A stretch of 64,000 nt of DNA from Plantago ovata (Eukaryota > Streptophyta > Magnoliopsida > Lamiales > Plantaginaceae): the NCBI GenBank assembly GCA_028274465.1, contig CM051456.1, forward strand, positions 102,337,348 to 102,401,347, read 5' to 3'. Shown here piece by piece: positions 44,753 to 57,432 of the stretch; position 1 is the first letter of the stretch; each line of letters begins with the position of its first letter. The translations under genes and the position numbers were made by a program. The notes beneath the pieces were generated by a model. It saw nothing but the letters and a program-made list of their open reading frames with translations, was not told the origin of the DNA and did not search any database.

Positions 44753-45385
44753 CTACATACAGCAAGTGAAGATAAGTTAATGACTCTAGATAAAGAAATA
44801 GCAAATAAATAAATAAAACCCTACGTCACGAAATATACATGAAATCAAAATTCCAACATATATTCTACAAATCGGACACATTAACACCTTCTACAACACA
44901 TAATACAAACAAAAACATTAAAATTCCCAAAAATTTTACTCACTTGTTCGTCACTTACCGTAAACCCTAGTTTCCTATCCCAAGCAATTCAACACAGGAA
45001 AAGCATAGCACATACGTCTTGTACATCACTCCATAATGCCGAAAAATGGTAGAATTCAATCGATAATGGGTGCTACGGTGAAGAAGAAAGGCGGGAGATA
45101 GGAGACAAAAATAAAGAGGGGTTGGATGTAAATGTTTGTTTCTCTGTTGCTTTACCCTAGTAAATGGGTTAATTAATTTTCACAAAAAAAATAGAAAAAG
45201 AAATATTAAAATAAGGAGAAATAAGTTAAGGGCGTGTTTGGCATTAGGAGAGAGAGTGTTGGCCGAAATCTTGGTCAATGCTGAAATGCGGAAATGGGGC
45301 TGAATGTAATTGATGAAACAATCGTCACCCAAATGAAAAGAGTGCTTCTAACAGGGGGTGTATAAGTAATAATCCCTAGATTCAA

Positions 45386-46369
45386 TCAATAAGTTAAAAG
45401 GCCGGGCCAATATCAGCCAGCAAAGCATTATATACAGGAAATAATCATATCGAATCAAACTCACCTTGAGAGAGTCTGAAAATAATTAGCAACAAAAAGC
45501 CACCGAGTACTTGTACAATGCAGCTCTTGTAAAACAAAACAACTGAGAGTGTTAGTTATATAATCAAATGTGCGGAAGAAAAATATTAACCAATAGAAAC
45601 AGCTTGTATGAAAATAAATTACCATTAGAACCAGCTCAAATGAGATAGAAGAATCTTTCCAATAACTGCATCAGATATGTACAGACACATCAATTCGTAT
45701 CACCAGAACCAAATCTGCTAAGTAGCTGACTACATAAAAGGGCATGATAGCTGGAGGGAACCATCTAACCGGCAGATCACCTGAGTGTCATTTTGTATTA
45801 TACTAGCATACTAGGAATACAAATGCACAAGCAAATCTATACATTGAGCCTTAGTATAAAGCAAACTAGAAAATTGGATTACATCACATCTAACATAAAA
45901 TCAAGAACCAACAAAGAACCTATAAAATAGTTAAGAGTATGTACATCATAATGCATAAATAATATTAAAAATTATAATTCAGGTGAATGATGAGACGAAA
46001 AATAATTGTCAATAAGATAACTTCTTAGTAGTGTAACAATATAATAATATAGCATGATAAAAACTTTATGTTTTTAAGGGGAACAATGTTGTTCAACCTT
46101 ATTGCCATACCGATAGTTATATCTTATGTTCAGTCTTGTAATATATGGGGCAGAAGTTAGTTATACATTTAATAGTATCAAATACCAAAAGATCAAATGC
46201 ATACAACATCAGAAGCAATTTTTGGTAACTATCAACACAAATAAAAAATTTAACACGGTAGTAAAGTGGATGCAATTCTATAATGTAACTACCGATGAAG
46301 TTGTACGCAATAATGAAGCCTAACATTTTTGCATTGGAGAATTTACAATAGATCAAAGTTGGATTTCCA
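45386..46369. other. Unassigned non-coding DNA
   Basis: AT-rich, no coding signal, no terminal repeats recognised. Lies between the two host duplicate copies. Confidence 0.5.
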
Positions 46370-46791
46370 ATGCATAATTCAACCATGGGAACCGTATAAT
46401 ATATGATGAATAATTATATAACAATACTGGAAAAAAATTAAAGGACAAAATAGCAGTACCTTGATGTTAATAATGCTTGATAGTAATATTGTTGATTTCG
46501 GTTTCCTTGATAGACAGTTAGATCGCAAGTAATTCACAGTAATTGGAGTCGGTAGCGTTCTTAGTTGTTAAATAAAAGGGAAGATATTGGACACGCAGTA
46601 CTTGAGTTGTCGGTTATTGTATAAAATAGGAATACATGCACACATACGGATGGATATGGTTTGTATATTGTACAGAAGGAGAGATATAGGAATGGAAGGT
46701 GTGAGAGAAACCACACACAGAAGGGAGAGCTGAAAAAATTCCCATACCATCTCCCTCCCGAAACACAAAAACATATATAAATTTTATTAAT
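46370..46791. repeat. Host duplicate copy 2 (left part)
   Basis: Matches 1-449 with small indels. Interrupted at 46791 by a solo LTR. Confidence 0.75.
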
Positions 46792-48075
46792 TGATGAACG
46801 AGATTGTCAGACTCGAACAATCAAATAAATTTGTTTGAAAGCCAAAGGGCAACTTGCACAAAACACGTGGTGCAGAGGTAAGATGACCTCGAGTGTCGAT
46901 CTCTACGGACATAACTAGCTTTAACTAAATAACTACTATATAAATTCAGAAAACAAATTTAACTTAACTTGACTTAACAATATATGATGAGAGGTGGTGA
47001 TAGTATGCTCATTCTAAGCATCGGGTTCTAATTATGCATGAAAGTGCAACTCGTACTGCTTTAAAAGTAATTCGAATTAACAAACACCAAAAACAGATTT
47101 GTAGACGTGTATTTTGAAATCTTCCTATCTATACTAATACTTGGCTAAGGTTGTCAGTCTTAGTTCAAGCAGTACTTGATAATTATAATCATTGAATCGA
47201 TGATCTTGAATTGTCCTAGTGTTTCTAACACTCTCATACGAAGATATTGGCGTAGTAGGATCAAATAATCGAATTAAAACAATTAAACAAGTAAAAGACT
47301 CAGAAACTCAATCATGCACAATATGAACCCTAGCTGCGAATTTACATACTATCACCAACTAGAAACTTAGCTACTCGTATCAAAATCTAAATCAACACAA
47401 GCAATCATATATGAAAACATCATTGAATTGAAAAGATAGAGTATGAAAAGGGTGAGATACAAAGTTATCACAGAGGGTTGTCAATCTCCGGTGCATTGCT
47501 AAACTCACAAGTTTCTAGCAAGGTGAGATCAAAAGATGTCCGAATCTCTACCTTGGTGCTCCAAATTGCTAAGAAAAAGTAGTTATAAGAGAAAAAATAC
47601 CCCGAACAAGCTCTAGGGTTTATGTCTGCAAAATAATGATCTAACATATGAAAATTCGCAACTTTACAATTATATATATCTATCTGTCGGCAGCTCCCAA
47701 GCGGACCGCCGGACACCAGGCGGACCGCCGGCACCAAGCGGTGCGCCTGACACGGGCAGAGAGTTGCTCGTGATTTCTCTTCCTCCAAGTCTTCGATTTT
47801 GGCCTTGGGCACGATTTTGAGCTCCGAAACTTGGTCTTTTGGCCTGGAAACTCGTCCCGGTACTCCTTGACACACCACGGGTGATCTCGTTGCACCAAAA
47901 CTTCAATGTTTCGCCTTGATTCATATCCAAAAGTGCGATTTTCACCTAAATCCTGAAAATAACAAAGAAAGTGAAAACGTGACACTATTCTAACAAAATG
48001 CACTAAAATGCATGCAAGATGATAGCTAAATTGGTGAAAAAGACCCGAATGATAGTGTAAAAAACATTGTCATCA
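46792..48075 (-). mobile_element. Solo LTR, divergent member of the gypsy C/D/E family
   Basis: 1284 bp, TGATGAA to CATCA, duplication TTAAT at 46787-46791 and 48076-48080. The promoter palindromes have changed to GCGGACCGC types (47700-47755), with the TATA-like ATATATAT at about 47672-47680. Confidence 0.92.
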
Positions 48076-48077
48076 TT

Positions 48078-48360
48078 AATCAGTGACCTGCCAAGCAAGC
48101 TCACCCATCATGGCAAAGGTCCCTCACACCTTATACTATCACTATCTCTCTTATGATGTGCCAAGAGAGCGCACCCGGCATGGCAAAGGTCTATCACACC
48201 TTATACAATCACTATCTCTCTTAGGGACCTGCCAAGCGAGCGCACCCGGCATGGCTATCTCACAACTAATAATATGACCATATCTCCTAGTGACCGGCCA
48301 AGCGAGCGCACCCGTCATGGCAAAGGTCACTCATACCTTGTACTATCACTATTTCTCTTA
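48078..48360. repeat. Minisatellite, copy 2
   Basis: Four units starting near 48083, 48158, 48227 and 48290, same consensus as 450-631. The third unit is shortened. Confidence 0.8.
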
Positions 48361-49140
48361 CAACATCATCTTACCTACCTCACACGCCATTCTACTTTTC
48401 TATTATAGTACTGTGTTAACAACATGGTGTAAAACCATACAAAAGGTCAAGGTTCAATATGTTTCAAACCATCAAAAATCTGCTAGCAAGGATTATATAT
48501 TATGTACTCATCTATTTTTTTAGATTGTTTACGTATTCCTTTTTCGTTCGTTTATTTAGATTGTTTACGTTTCCATTTTTGGTAAAGTTCTATCTCACAA
48601 CTTTATTGTGGGTCCTGCCACTAAACCAAACACTACACTCATCATACTAACCTCCTAAAAAACCGTTCCAAAAGAAAACGTAAACAATCTAAAAAAACGG
48701 ATGAGTACTAAGAGATTCAGCCTTTTCTCTTCTTCCATAAAGAGATTCAGTCTTTTCTCCTCTTTCATCGAGCTTTGATGAACAAAATGAGCCCAGTTAT
48801 CTAGAGATATATGGTACAACTGCCTGCATCGTAGTGCCCCAAAAGTCTAAGGAATAAAAACCATATAGAGTATTAAACAAGAGCCAAAACAACACTTGAT
48901 AAAAGCAAAATTCAACCAGAAACGCACCTTGTAACTAATAAGAATCAATCAATTGATTTTCCACAATTAAAACGTATCAATTAATAGAACAATTGCCCCC
49001 AATGATTAATCAACCAATAAAATATTATGTAAATTAGCAAAACGTATTAACCTTTATCAAATCGAATACGCATATGAGAAAAAAAAAGACTTTACCAAGG
49101 CCCTAAGAACAACCGACCGACTTATAGATTCAATCAATAA
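48361..49140. repeat. Host duplicate copy 2 (right part), with a MITE
   Basis: Matches 42741-43229 plus the MULE's empty target TAGATTCAATCAATAA. The MITE at 48507-48705 is absent from copy 1. Confidence 0.7.
48507..48705. mobile_element. Stowaway-like MITE
   Basis: 199 bp between TA dinucleotides (48505-48506 and 48706-48707). Inverted ends CTCATCTATTTTTTTAGATTG and CTCATCCGTTTTTTTAGATT, both running into GTTTACGT. Copy 1 of the host duplicate lacks it. TA duplication and end type fit Tc1/mariner-derived MITEs. Confidence 0.82.
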
Positions 49141-49978
49141 CGAAATGGATCTGCAAAAAAAAAAAACAAAAAAAAAAACAAATATGTGAGATAGAGTTAA
49201 GGCAGAGCCGGTTATCAGGCACCTTAACAGCAAATCAATTGAATCAATGAATAATCGAAATTGTGGGAAAGGATAAAAATTGGGAAAATATTGATGATCG
49301 GTAAAAGAATAAGTGGAGGTTTGAGGCTTTTGACCATAATTAGAGGCGATTCAGGAGTGAAAATTTACATGACAATGAAGATGAGGAGTATTCATGTAGG
49401 ATACGAATTTTTCTGGTTGGTACTATGATGTGTGACATATATATATTGAGGTGAGCAGCTGAAAGTCAGTTGGTGAGGTTCTGGAATCAGGATGATATAG
49501 AATATTAATTGAAATTATTCGACATTATGAAATACGGATGATAAATTAATTTAATTTTGCTATTTTGTAAAAAAGTATAGTTAGTATAAAACATATAGAA
49601 TGATTGAATTAATAAAAAGGGAAACAAAAATAATTCTTCTATTAAAAAATAAATTAAGATTACATAAATTGTGAAAAAAGAAAATAAAACAATTTAAAGT
49701 CTATTATTTGCAACATCTATATATAAAATGAAATATTGGTGCTTAGTCAGCTCACATTCAACTATCTTCACAAAAATATGGTATTTTCACATTCATCGTA
49801 TCTATGCACTCAACGTATCATTTTATATATTAATATGCTTAGTTATTTTTCTTTACTCACTTTTTTGTCCAAAATATATTATGTTTATAATCCTTTATTA
49901 TTATTTTTTTGAGAATTTTATAATCCTTTATCAATAACTTTGATATTATCTATTACGTCAAACATTGTGAAACCTATA
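49141..49978. other. Unassigned non-coding DNA
   Basis: AT-rich with A-tracts (49157-49182). No gene, terminal repeat or RNA signal seen. Confidence 0.5.
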
Positions 49979-50395
49979 TTGGAGCTGTTATTTTTTTTTT
50001 TTATAAGTTTTTAATTTCTTTTATGAAAATTATGAATTGAAAAATGGATCAATAATTTTGTATGAACATTTTTGCAATACTATTTAAGATCATTTTGAGA
50101 TTTAGATAAGTAATGGGGTTAATTTAAATAACTTATAATCAATTTTGTAACATAGAAAAATTTAGAGAGTCAAATATGTAATAAAAGAGAATTGAAATTG
50201 TTTGGTCTTTTTTTAAAACTAAAACTTAAATGAGGACAAAATGGTACTTTTCAGGCCTTAATTCGCAAAAAGTCAAGATCGTGGGGTAATATGTAATTGA
50301 TTTGGTCTAACAGGGGGATATATGTAATTGTTAAACTAACAGCGTAAAAAACATAATTAACAAAACTAACAGGGGAGCTGGATGAAAATTTCCCT
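49979..50395. mobile_element. MULE remnant (one end)
   Basis: Aligns with the right half of the MULE at 56465-57185 (GATCATTTTGAGATTTAGATAA; CTAACAGGGGGATATATGTA) and ends in a terminal repeat ATGAAAATTTCCC. The left terminus is not recognisable, so it is a truncated copy. Confidence 0.7.
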
Positions 50396-51928
50396 ATATA
50401 TATCCTATGTACTTATAATTTGTTGATAATGTTCATGTTCTATGTTTCTAAGAGTAACTCACATACTAAAATTAGAAAATAGAAAGGCACTAGTGTACTC
50501 AGAATATCCCATGAACTTATATTTATATACACATGACATGTTCTATGTTTGTTTAAATATTATCCATGAGTCTGAGAATATCTACAATGTTCATGAAAAT
50601 ATTACCTATATTTCTCATAATGTCTCCCATGAACTTGATTTTATATATAAGTGACATGTTCTATGTTTCTCCAAATACAACACATGTTTATGAGAATATC
50701 AATCTCCCATGTGAGATCATTGTACATGTTGGTAAGAACATGAAAAACATTGTTGAGAAACACATTCATCATCACTAGGAGCACGATTAGATGCAGGATC
50801 AGCTGACATCTATCACCAACAAACAACGATTCAAACACATATTTAACATAAATCAATGCAAACAATGTTGATCTAGCATATTCTCTAACAATGTTGATCT
50901 AGCATATTTCATAGAGGTATTAAACATGAAATTAACGTAGAGAACGACGAGGACGAACATTGGCTTTTGTGTCCAGTACAGTATCAATGATTTGTGACCT
51001 AGAGAACGATGATGGAGTAGTAGAGAACGACTATAGCGGTTATCGGTGGTGGAACAAGCTTTGTCGGTGACGACCGATGGATTGAACGAGAGACTCCCTC
51101 TCTCTCTCTCTAAAACCACTGTTTGTCTTACTAGAAACACCGAATGAACATTGGTTATGGTTTTTGTTGTAGTAAATGCCATGTTTATACTAGATTCATA
51201 TTGTTTGACCCTTTTGGGATCCAGTTGCTAGCTTTTGGTTGGGTTGGAGTGTTTTAGAAGCTAGCCTTTTTGTTTGGATAGTTTTATAATTAGTATAAAT
51301 TGGTCTTTTAGGTCCCTCTCTTATGGTGATCGTCTCTCATGAGACTTGCTCAAACTTTAACGGTTCTTTTTAATAATCTCAATTTCTTATATAATGTGAA
51401 ATACAACATTTCTAAATAGTTCGGGGTGAAATGTTTTTATAGGTTTGCCCTTATATTTATCATTAGAAAATTTTTGGTCTGCTTTACGAATTCTAAAGGA
51501 TTTAGAATTATTTGAAATATTTCTAAAATGTTGCAACTTTAGGGGTTTTGTGCAAGGTTGGCTTCGGTTCTTCTATTTGTGTTGTTCATAGAAAAAGTTA
51601 GCGAACACGAAATATGATCCGGGTCGATCTGAAATTGTATTGTCAACTAATTGAATTTTGATCCAATACTTGATCCTAAATTATCCAATTCGAGATCACC
51701 CTAGACCAGAAAACACCAAATTCGGAATGATCCGAATTAAATTTGATCAGAATTCATCCATTCGAATTAAATTCTACCCGAGCTCATCCAATCTGAATAT
51801 ACCTTTGTACGAAATTGTTTACAACTAATTTTATGTATAATAAATATTATATCTATCATTAACTTGCCAAAAAAAATTGAAGTTGTATTAGTAGTTTATA
51901 ATTTTTTAGAATAATTTTGTATTTCATT
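50396..51928. other. Unassigned non-coding DNA with local tandem repeats
   Basis: A degenerate repeat of about 115-120 bp (two to three copies, 50430-50720, marked by ATGTTCTATGTTT), a 28-bp direct repeat near 50866-50915, and a CT microsatellite at 51090-51112. No supported gene. Confidence 0.55.
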
Positions 51929-52056
51929 TAGTCAATCAACATTTTTTTGGAACTAAGGTAAACTTTCATTCCAGTAAAAAGTGTTTCAGTACAAACTCTC
52001 AATGCGAAAAACAGCAACAAAACAAACAATTCTATAACTATACACAGCTCCAAATT

Positions 52057-55000
52057 CTATATGACTGGAATTAAAGGTAAGCTATTGTAGAATAAAGAAA
52101 GTTTGGGTTCCATAGAACAACGGCCCACCACTTTCCTCACAGTATTACGCAAAAGCTGATTGCAATCCATGCGTTTCCCTTGGAAGATTCGCGCATTCCT
52201 TTCTATCCAGATAGTATAAATCAATTCTGTCACCAGAACCTTAAAAACTCGACTCCTGGGATTTTTGCCTTTAACCTGTACACAAATTCTTTGTATAGTA
52301 TCCACCCAGCTGCCTGTAGGGCACCGCAATCCCAACCAACGCAAAATGGCAGTCCACAATTTGGAAGTGAAATTGCAGTTGAAAAAAAGATGATCATGAT
52401 TCTCGTCAGCAGCGTTACAGAACACACACAGTAGATCATCACAGAAATGTTGAATCTGGCCAGCCTTTCTTTTACAGTTAATCTACCCCAAAGAGCCATC
52501 CAAGTGCAGAATTTAGCCCTTGGCGTGCCATTATTATTACACACCATTTCCTTCCAGCTGACTGGTGTTATTCCAGGCCCCAAAGCCGAGTAAACCACTT
52601 GTTTCTGAAAATTTTCTGCATTCATCACCTTGTTCCAATGCCCAGACATAACCAACCAATTCTTACACTTCATCAATTTCTTAAACAGGAAAGAAGATTG
52701 GATTGGAGCCTCCAAATGCTGAACCTCCTGACTTTTCATATAAAACTCATTTAACCATTTCACCCAAAGTTTCTCTTTTTTGTTTTGCACAACCCACAAA
52801 AGCTTTATATAGGAAAGCTTATTCCAACTTGGTAGATGGATCAAACCCAACCCTCCCTCACTCCTGGGTCTGCAAATAGAATCCCAAGAAATGAGGGATT
52901 TTCGACTATCTCCAGCCTCACCAGTCCAAAGAAACCTCCTACATATGGCCTCAATTGCCTTCATCACTTTTTTAGGAAAGTAGAATATTTGGCACCAATA
53001 ATTTTGGACTGAATAGAAAACACTTTGGATTAACTGTACCCTGCCCCCGTAGCTAAGTAATTTCGAAGTCCAATGATTTATCTTACCCGTCATCTTCTCC
53101 AAGAGTGGCTGATACTGAATAATGGACATTCTCTTAGAGGTGAGCGGGATACCAAGGTATCTAAATGGCAGCTGGCCTTCGTGCAGCTGACTGTACCTGA
53201 GAATATCAAGCTTAACATCCAGTTTGACCCCTGCAAAACAAAATTCACTTTTTCGCAATTTGCAATCAAACCAGATGTCTTGCTGAAAATTTCAAATCTT
53301 TCTATCAGGGCAGTAAATGACTTGAGGTTTCCTTTACAGAAGAAAAGCAATTCATCTGCAAAGACCAAGTGGGTAATCCCAAGTCTGCCATAATTCGGAT
53401 GGAATCTGAAAACTGGATCAGTATGCAAAGGCCTCATTAATCTTGACAACTATTCCATACATAACACAAAGAGGAAAGGGGAGATAGGGTCTCCTTGGCG
53501 TAACCCTTTACCTCCCATAAATGGTTCAGTGAGCTCTCCATTAAGATTTATTTGATAGGATACAGTGGTGAGACAAACCATTACCCAACCTACCAATTGA
53601 GCAGGAAAACCAAGCAATCGCAACAATTAATCCACAAAACTCCATTGAATAGAATCATAGGCTTTTTGTAGATCCATCTTCACCATACAACGAGCAAAAA
53701 TATTTTTCCTCCCATATCCTCGAATGATTTCCTGTGCTAGAATAGTATTATCATGTATGTATCTGCCGGGCACAAAAGTTGTTTGCTCCTCGCCAATCAA
53801 ATAACTCATCACTGCACTCATCCTTGTTGTAAGTACTTTAGAGATAATTTTCTAGAGTACATTACAACAAGCAATAGGTCTAAAATCTCGGATTGTATTT
53901 GCATTTTGAGACTTAGGGAGAAGGGTTATGAGGGTAGTGTTAAGGCTTTTGAGAAGCTTACCATTGCTGAAGAACATATGAATTGCCTCTACTATATCTG
54001 CACCAATAATATTCCAAGCCAATTTGAAAAAACCAGCAGAAAACCCGTCTGCACCAGGTGCCTTATTTTCCCCAATAGACCAAAGAGCATCACGAATTTC
54101 CATAGCTGGAACTGGTTGAATTAACCTGACTCTTTGTTCTCTAATAGAACATTTCCAGCCCTAACAGTGTCTATATCAACAGCCAAGGTAGTAGGAGCAG
54201 TAGTACCCAACAACCCCTTATAAAATTCACTACTTCTACTTTTATCTCCTCTTTACTCTCCATCTTAAGCCCATCCTGGTCAAACAAAACTGAAATAGTA
54301 GAGTAGGATCTAGATTTTAAACTAGCATGGAAAAAACGGTTGTTTCCATCACCACATTGGAGCCAATGAATTTTTTACTTTTGTTTCAAAATTTGCTCCT
54401 CTACAAGGCTCCACCTTTCATAATTCTTCTGAGCAGCCTTTAAATCAGTAAAGACTTGAGTGTCCAGTGGCATATCCCTCAGACGTGATTGTAGCCTATC
54501 TCTTTCAGTTCTAGCTTCAAGCACTTTCAAAGAAGTTTTAGAGAAATCCTTATGTAGACTTCTCAACTATTCTCTAACCTGCTTTAACTTACTCCAGATT
54601 TGGAACATTTTGACTCCATCAATTCTCACGTCCCACCCTCTACGAACAGCCTTCAAATATCCCGGATGATCAACAACACTGTTAAGAAATTTAAACCGCT
54701 TAGGTGGAGACCTGCCAATCTGTCCATATCTGAGAAGGAGAGGAGAGTGATCCGAACTATGAGGATTAAGAACCTCAATACTGATACCCCCAAACAGTTG
54801 GAGTCCCTGCACATTACAAAAACCTCTATCTATTTTAGAATAGATAAGACTTTCATCCTGCTTATTATTCCAAGTATACTCCCACCCCAAATAGGGAACT
54901 CTTGCAACTGAGCAGAACATATAGCTTCTTGGAAATTTGTACATTCATTTGCTGTGACCGGCAACCCCCCTAGTCTATCATTGGTGCTTAACACACTGTT

Positions 55001-55423
55001 AAAATCACCCATGACAAGCCAAGCTTCATCTATACCAGCCGACAAACGAACGAATTCTGTCCAGAGCGGAACTCTCTCTTCAATGGTGTTAAAACCATAA
55101 ACAAAAGTAACAAAATAACTCATAGCATTCGTTATAGAAGTAGCATAACCATGAATTGTTTGATCCGTTGTAGAAAGAATCTGAAACTGAACCAAAGCAG
55201 GGTCTCATAGCACCCAAATTCTACCATTTACAGCTTCCTCATAGTTATCCACCATTTGCCAATTGCCACCCAACTTTTCTCTAACTCTAGCAGCTTTAGG
55301 AGCTTTTACTATAATTTCTAATAAACCTACCAAGTGAACCTTATTACTTCTCAAAAAATCCTTTACGTCTTTCTGTCTAGATAACTGATTTAGTCCTCTA
55401 ACATTCCAGGATGCAATAATCAT
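52057..55423 (-). pseudogene. LINE ORF2: endonuclease, reverse transcriptase, zf-RVT
   Basis: Starts at ATG 55423, overlapping ORF1's TGA as ATGA. Endonuclease: ASWNVRGLN, VMGDFNSVLS, SSDHSPLL. RT: KAPGADGFSAGFFK, MVKMDLQKAYDSIQW, GLRQGDPISPFLF, then a stop in CME*LSRL. The catalytic box reads FADELLFF, so the second Asp of FADD is Glu. A zf-RVT region follows (AKFCTWMALWGRLTVKERL). At least six stops or frameshifts (near 55205, 54860, 54567, 53850, 53626, 53450). Confidence 0.9.
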
Positions 55424-56280
55424 TGAGAAATGAGAGAAGGGCCAGGATCAGGTTGGCCAGCCCCAAACGTACCGAACATAACTTCAGAAGCTCTAGCTTG
55501 CTCAGCCTCACCATTTACTTCAGTCGGGTTCAAAACAGAAAAAAAGTTCTCTTGTGGTACAGGCGGAGGACGATGCACATAAACCTCAGCTGGTACGTGC
55601 ACCCGTTGATCAGTATTAGCTACTGCATTAGATCCACCCACACTCAATTGTTGTTGCTTATCACCTCCAGGAATTGCTTGAACCACTCTATCATTTTCCC
55701 TTGCTGCGTCAGGTCTAATTCGCCTACCCACAGGTATCCATTCTGTCTGCGGCCTTTGATTATTCCTACGTTCAGGCCTTCTCTGAGGAGGAGCAGGGAC
55801 ATTTCTCTGTTGAACAAGAGCATTTCTATGGGGAGGTATAGGAACATTTCGATTCTCACAATTATGTCCCAATACCTGGCAAGATTGACAGTATATTGGT
55901 ACCCATTCATACTCAATTTTTGCTCCACCATACCCGCAGATGATTTAAGCTTTATCCCATTCACCAGGGGCTGTGTAATATCAACCTCTACCATTACTCT
56001 AACATACCCCATCTTATACTGACTCTTTGTGCATTCGTCCGTATGCAGAGGTTTTCCAGCAATACTAGCAATCCTACTCAGACTTTTCTTATTCCAAAAC
56101 TCAAAAGGCAGTTTCGGCATCTTTATCCAAATGGGAAGAAATGTTAACTGTTTAGGTGTAAACTGGAAATTTGGAGTCCAAAAGAACCAAAGAGGCCGGA
56201 GAAACCGTTGGGCCCAAAGAGGCCGGAGAAACCTTAGCCACTTCAGGGGAAACCAACGCCTCAGTAGGGTTCTGATTCAT
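55420..56280 (-). pseudogene. LINE ORF1 (Gag-like, zinc knuckle)
   Basis: ATG at 56280 (MNQNPTEALVSPEVAKVSP), broken near 56155. The conserved part has LPFEFWNKKSLSRIASIAGKP and VRVMVEVDITQPL, typical of plant L1 ORF1. A frameshift near 55890 separates it from YCQSCQVLGHNC, a CCHC-type knuckle. The tail is Pro/Gln/Arg-rich and ends at TGA overlapping ORF2. Confidence 0.8.
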
Positions 56281-56464
56281 CCTCACTTCGCTAATCAGTA
56301 GTCAATCAACATTGAATCTATCTGAATAGAGCCAATCCGAAATGATATGGATTTTATAATCCGAATAGCATGCGAAAGGATCGAAACCGATCAAAATCCA
56401 AAATCCGAATAAAAGAGCAGAAAATGATGGTACCTAATTGCTAAAACAACAAGTTTAAATAACT

Positions 56465-57185
56465 GGGAAAATTACTCAGACTCTCCCTGTTAGAGACTGA
56501 CTTTGCATTTTTATTCCTACTAGTTCAACAATTACATCTAGCCCCATTTGTGTCGACCATCTTTAGAAAATTCTGAATTTTTCTCTCTCCAAACACACCC
56601 TTATGCTATTTTCAGATTTTTTATTTTTTTCTTTTTCTCCTTTTTCTTTAATTTTCTGTTTCTTTTTTTACTTTTCTTTTTTTATTTTTTCCTTTATTTT
56701 GTTCGTTTCTCTTTTCTTCAACCTCCGGTGCCGGAATTTTTCCGGCACCGGAAACCCAGCTCCAATTGGCTTCTTTATATTTTTTTTATTATTTTTTTTT
56801 ATATTTTTTCTTTTCTAAACAATATTATAAGTGAAAATTGGTTAGTAATTTTGTAGGAACTTTTATGCAATAATAATTAAGATCGTTTTGAAATTTTGAT
56901 AAGTTATGTGGGTTAATTTAAATAATTTATAGTAAATTTTTTAAATTACAATAAAGTAGAGGTAAATGTGTAATAAATAATATTTGAAGGTGTTTGGGTT
57001 TTTTTGAAAACGAAAACTTAAATGAGGGAAAAATTGTCTTTTTCAAGTATTAATTCGTCAAAAGTCAAAGTCGCTGGGTTAGATGTAATTAAATTGTGCT
57101 AACAGGGGGATCGATGAAAGAAAAAATTTAACAAGGAGAAATCTGTAATAAAAAAATCTAACGAGGGTACTGTAGTTATTTGCCC
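56465..57185. mobile_element. Non-autonomous MULE upstream of a transposase-like gene
   Basis: 721 bp, duplication TAAATAACT at 56456-56464 and 57186-57194. Termini GGGAAAATTACTCAGAC and, reversed, GGGCAAATAACTACAG. Terminal motifs iterated about three times per side. A CCGGTGCCGG...CCGGCACCGG inverted repeat at 56724-56751 matches the start of the array in the 30376 MULE. Confidence 0.92.
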
Positions 57186-57290
57186 TAAATAACTAGTTAC
57201 AAATAAGGTCATTCTAATTTTTTGGGGTCCTAATGTCGCTCATTCTTTCCAATTCTACCCATGCCGCCTTTCTTCCTCTCCAAGCCAGCA

Positions 57291-57297
57291 TATAAAA
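57291..57297 (+). promoter_or_regulatory. TATA box of the transposase-like gene
   Basis: TATAAAA in GCATATAAAAACGCG, about 140 bp before ATG 57433, with a C/T-rich leader. The MULE insertion ends about 100 bp upstream. Confidence 0.6.
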
Positions 57298-57432
57298 ACG
57301 CGTTTTCTGTATTTCTCTCTCATTTATTGCTCTCTCAGCTCGAAATCAAATTTCGTTTTATGTTCGTACGGCTTTTTTCCTTTTTTTTAGCTTGAAATTG
57401 TCAATCTATTGCGTTTTCTTCGTGTTTTTGCT

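Larger units (their letters stand above)
43230..45376. mobile_element. MULE carrying gene fragments
   Basis: 2147 bp with duplication TAGATTCAA (43221-43229 and 45377-45385). The uninterrupted target is visible in copy 2 at about 49127-49136. Ends GGGCTCATTACATACGG and, reversed, GGGATTATTACTTATAC, are related to the other MULE termini. Iterated TTAG-AATTACATC motifs lie at both ends. Contains a plus-strand zinc-finger-like ORF and a minus-strand spliced gene tail. Confidence 0.85.
51944..56298 (-). mobile_element. L1-type LINE retrotransposon
   Basis: On the minus strand, flanked by the 15-bp duplication TAGTCAATCAACATT (51929-51943 and 56299-56313), with a short poly(A) (poly-T on plus, from 51941). 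Encodes a Gag-like ORF1 and an endonuclease-RT ORF2. At 4.36 kb it is shorter than full-length plant L1s; ORF1 looks internally deleted. Many frameshifts make it inactive. Confidence 0.93.

Noticed and set aside
50853..51182. Minus-strand ORF of 109 codons
   Set aside because: It spans a CT microsatellite and a 28-bp direct repeat, with no domain-like pattern.
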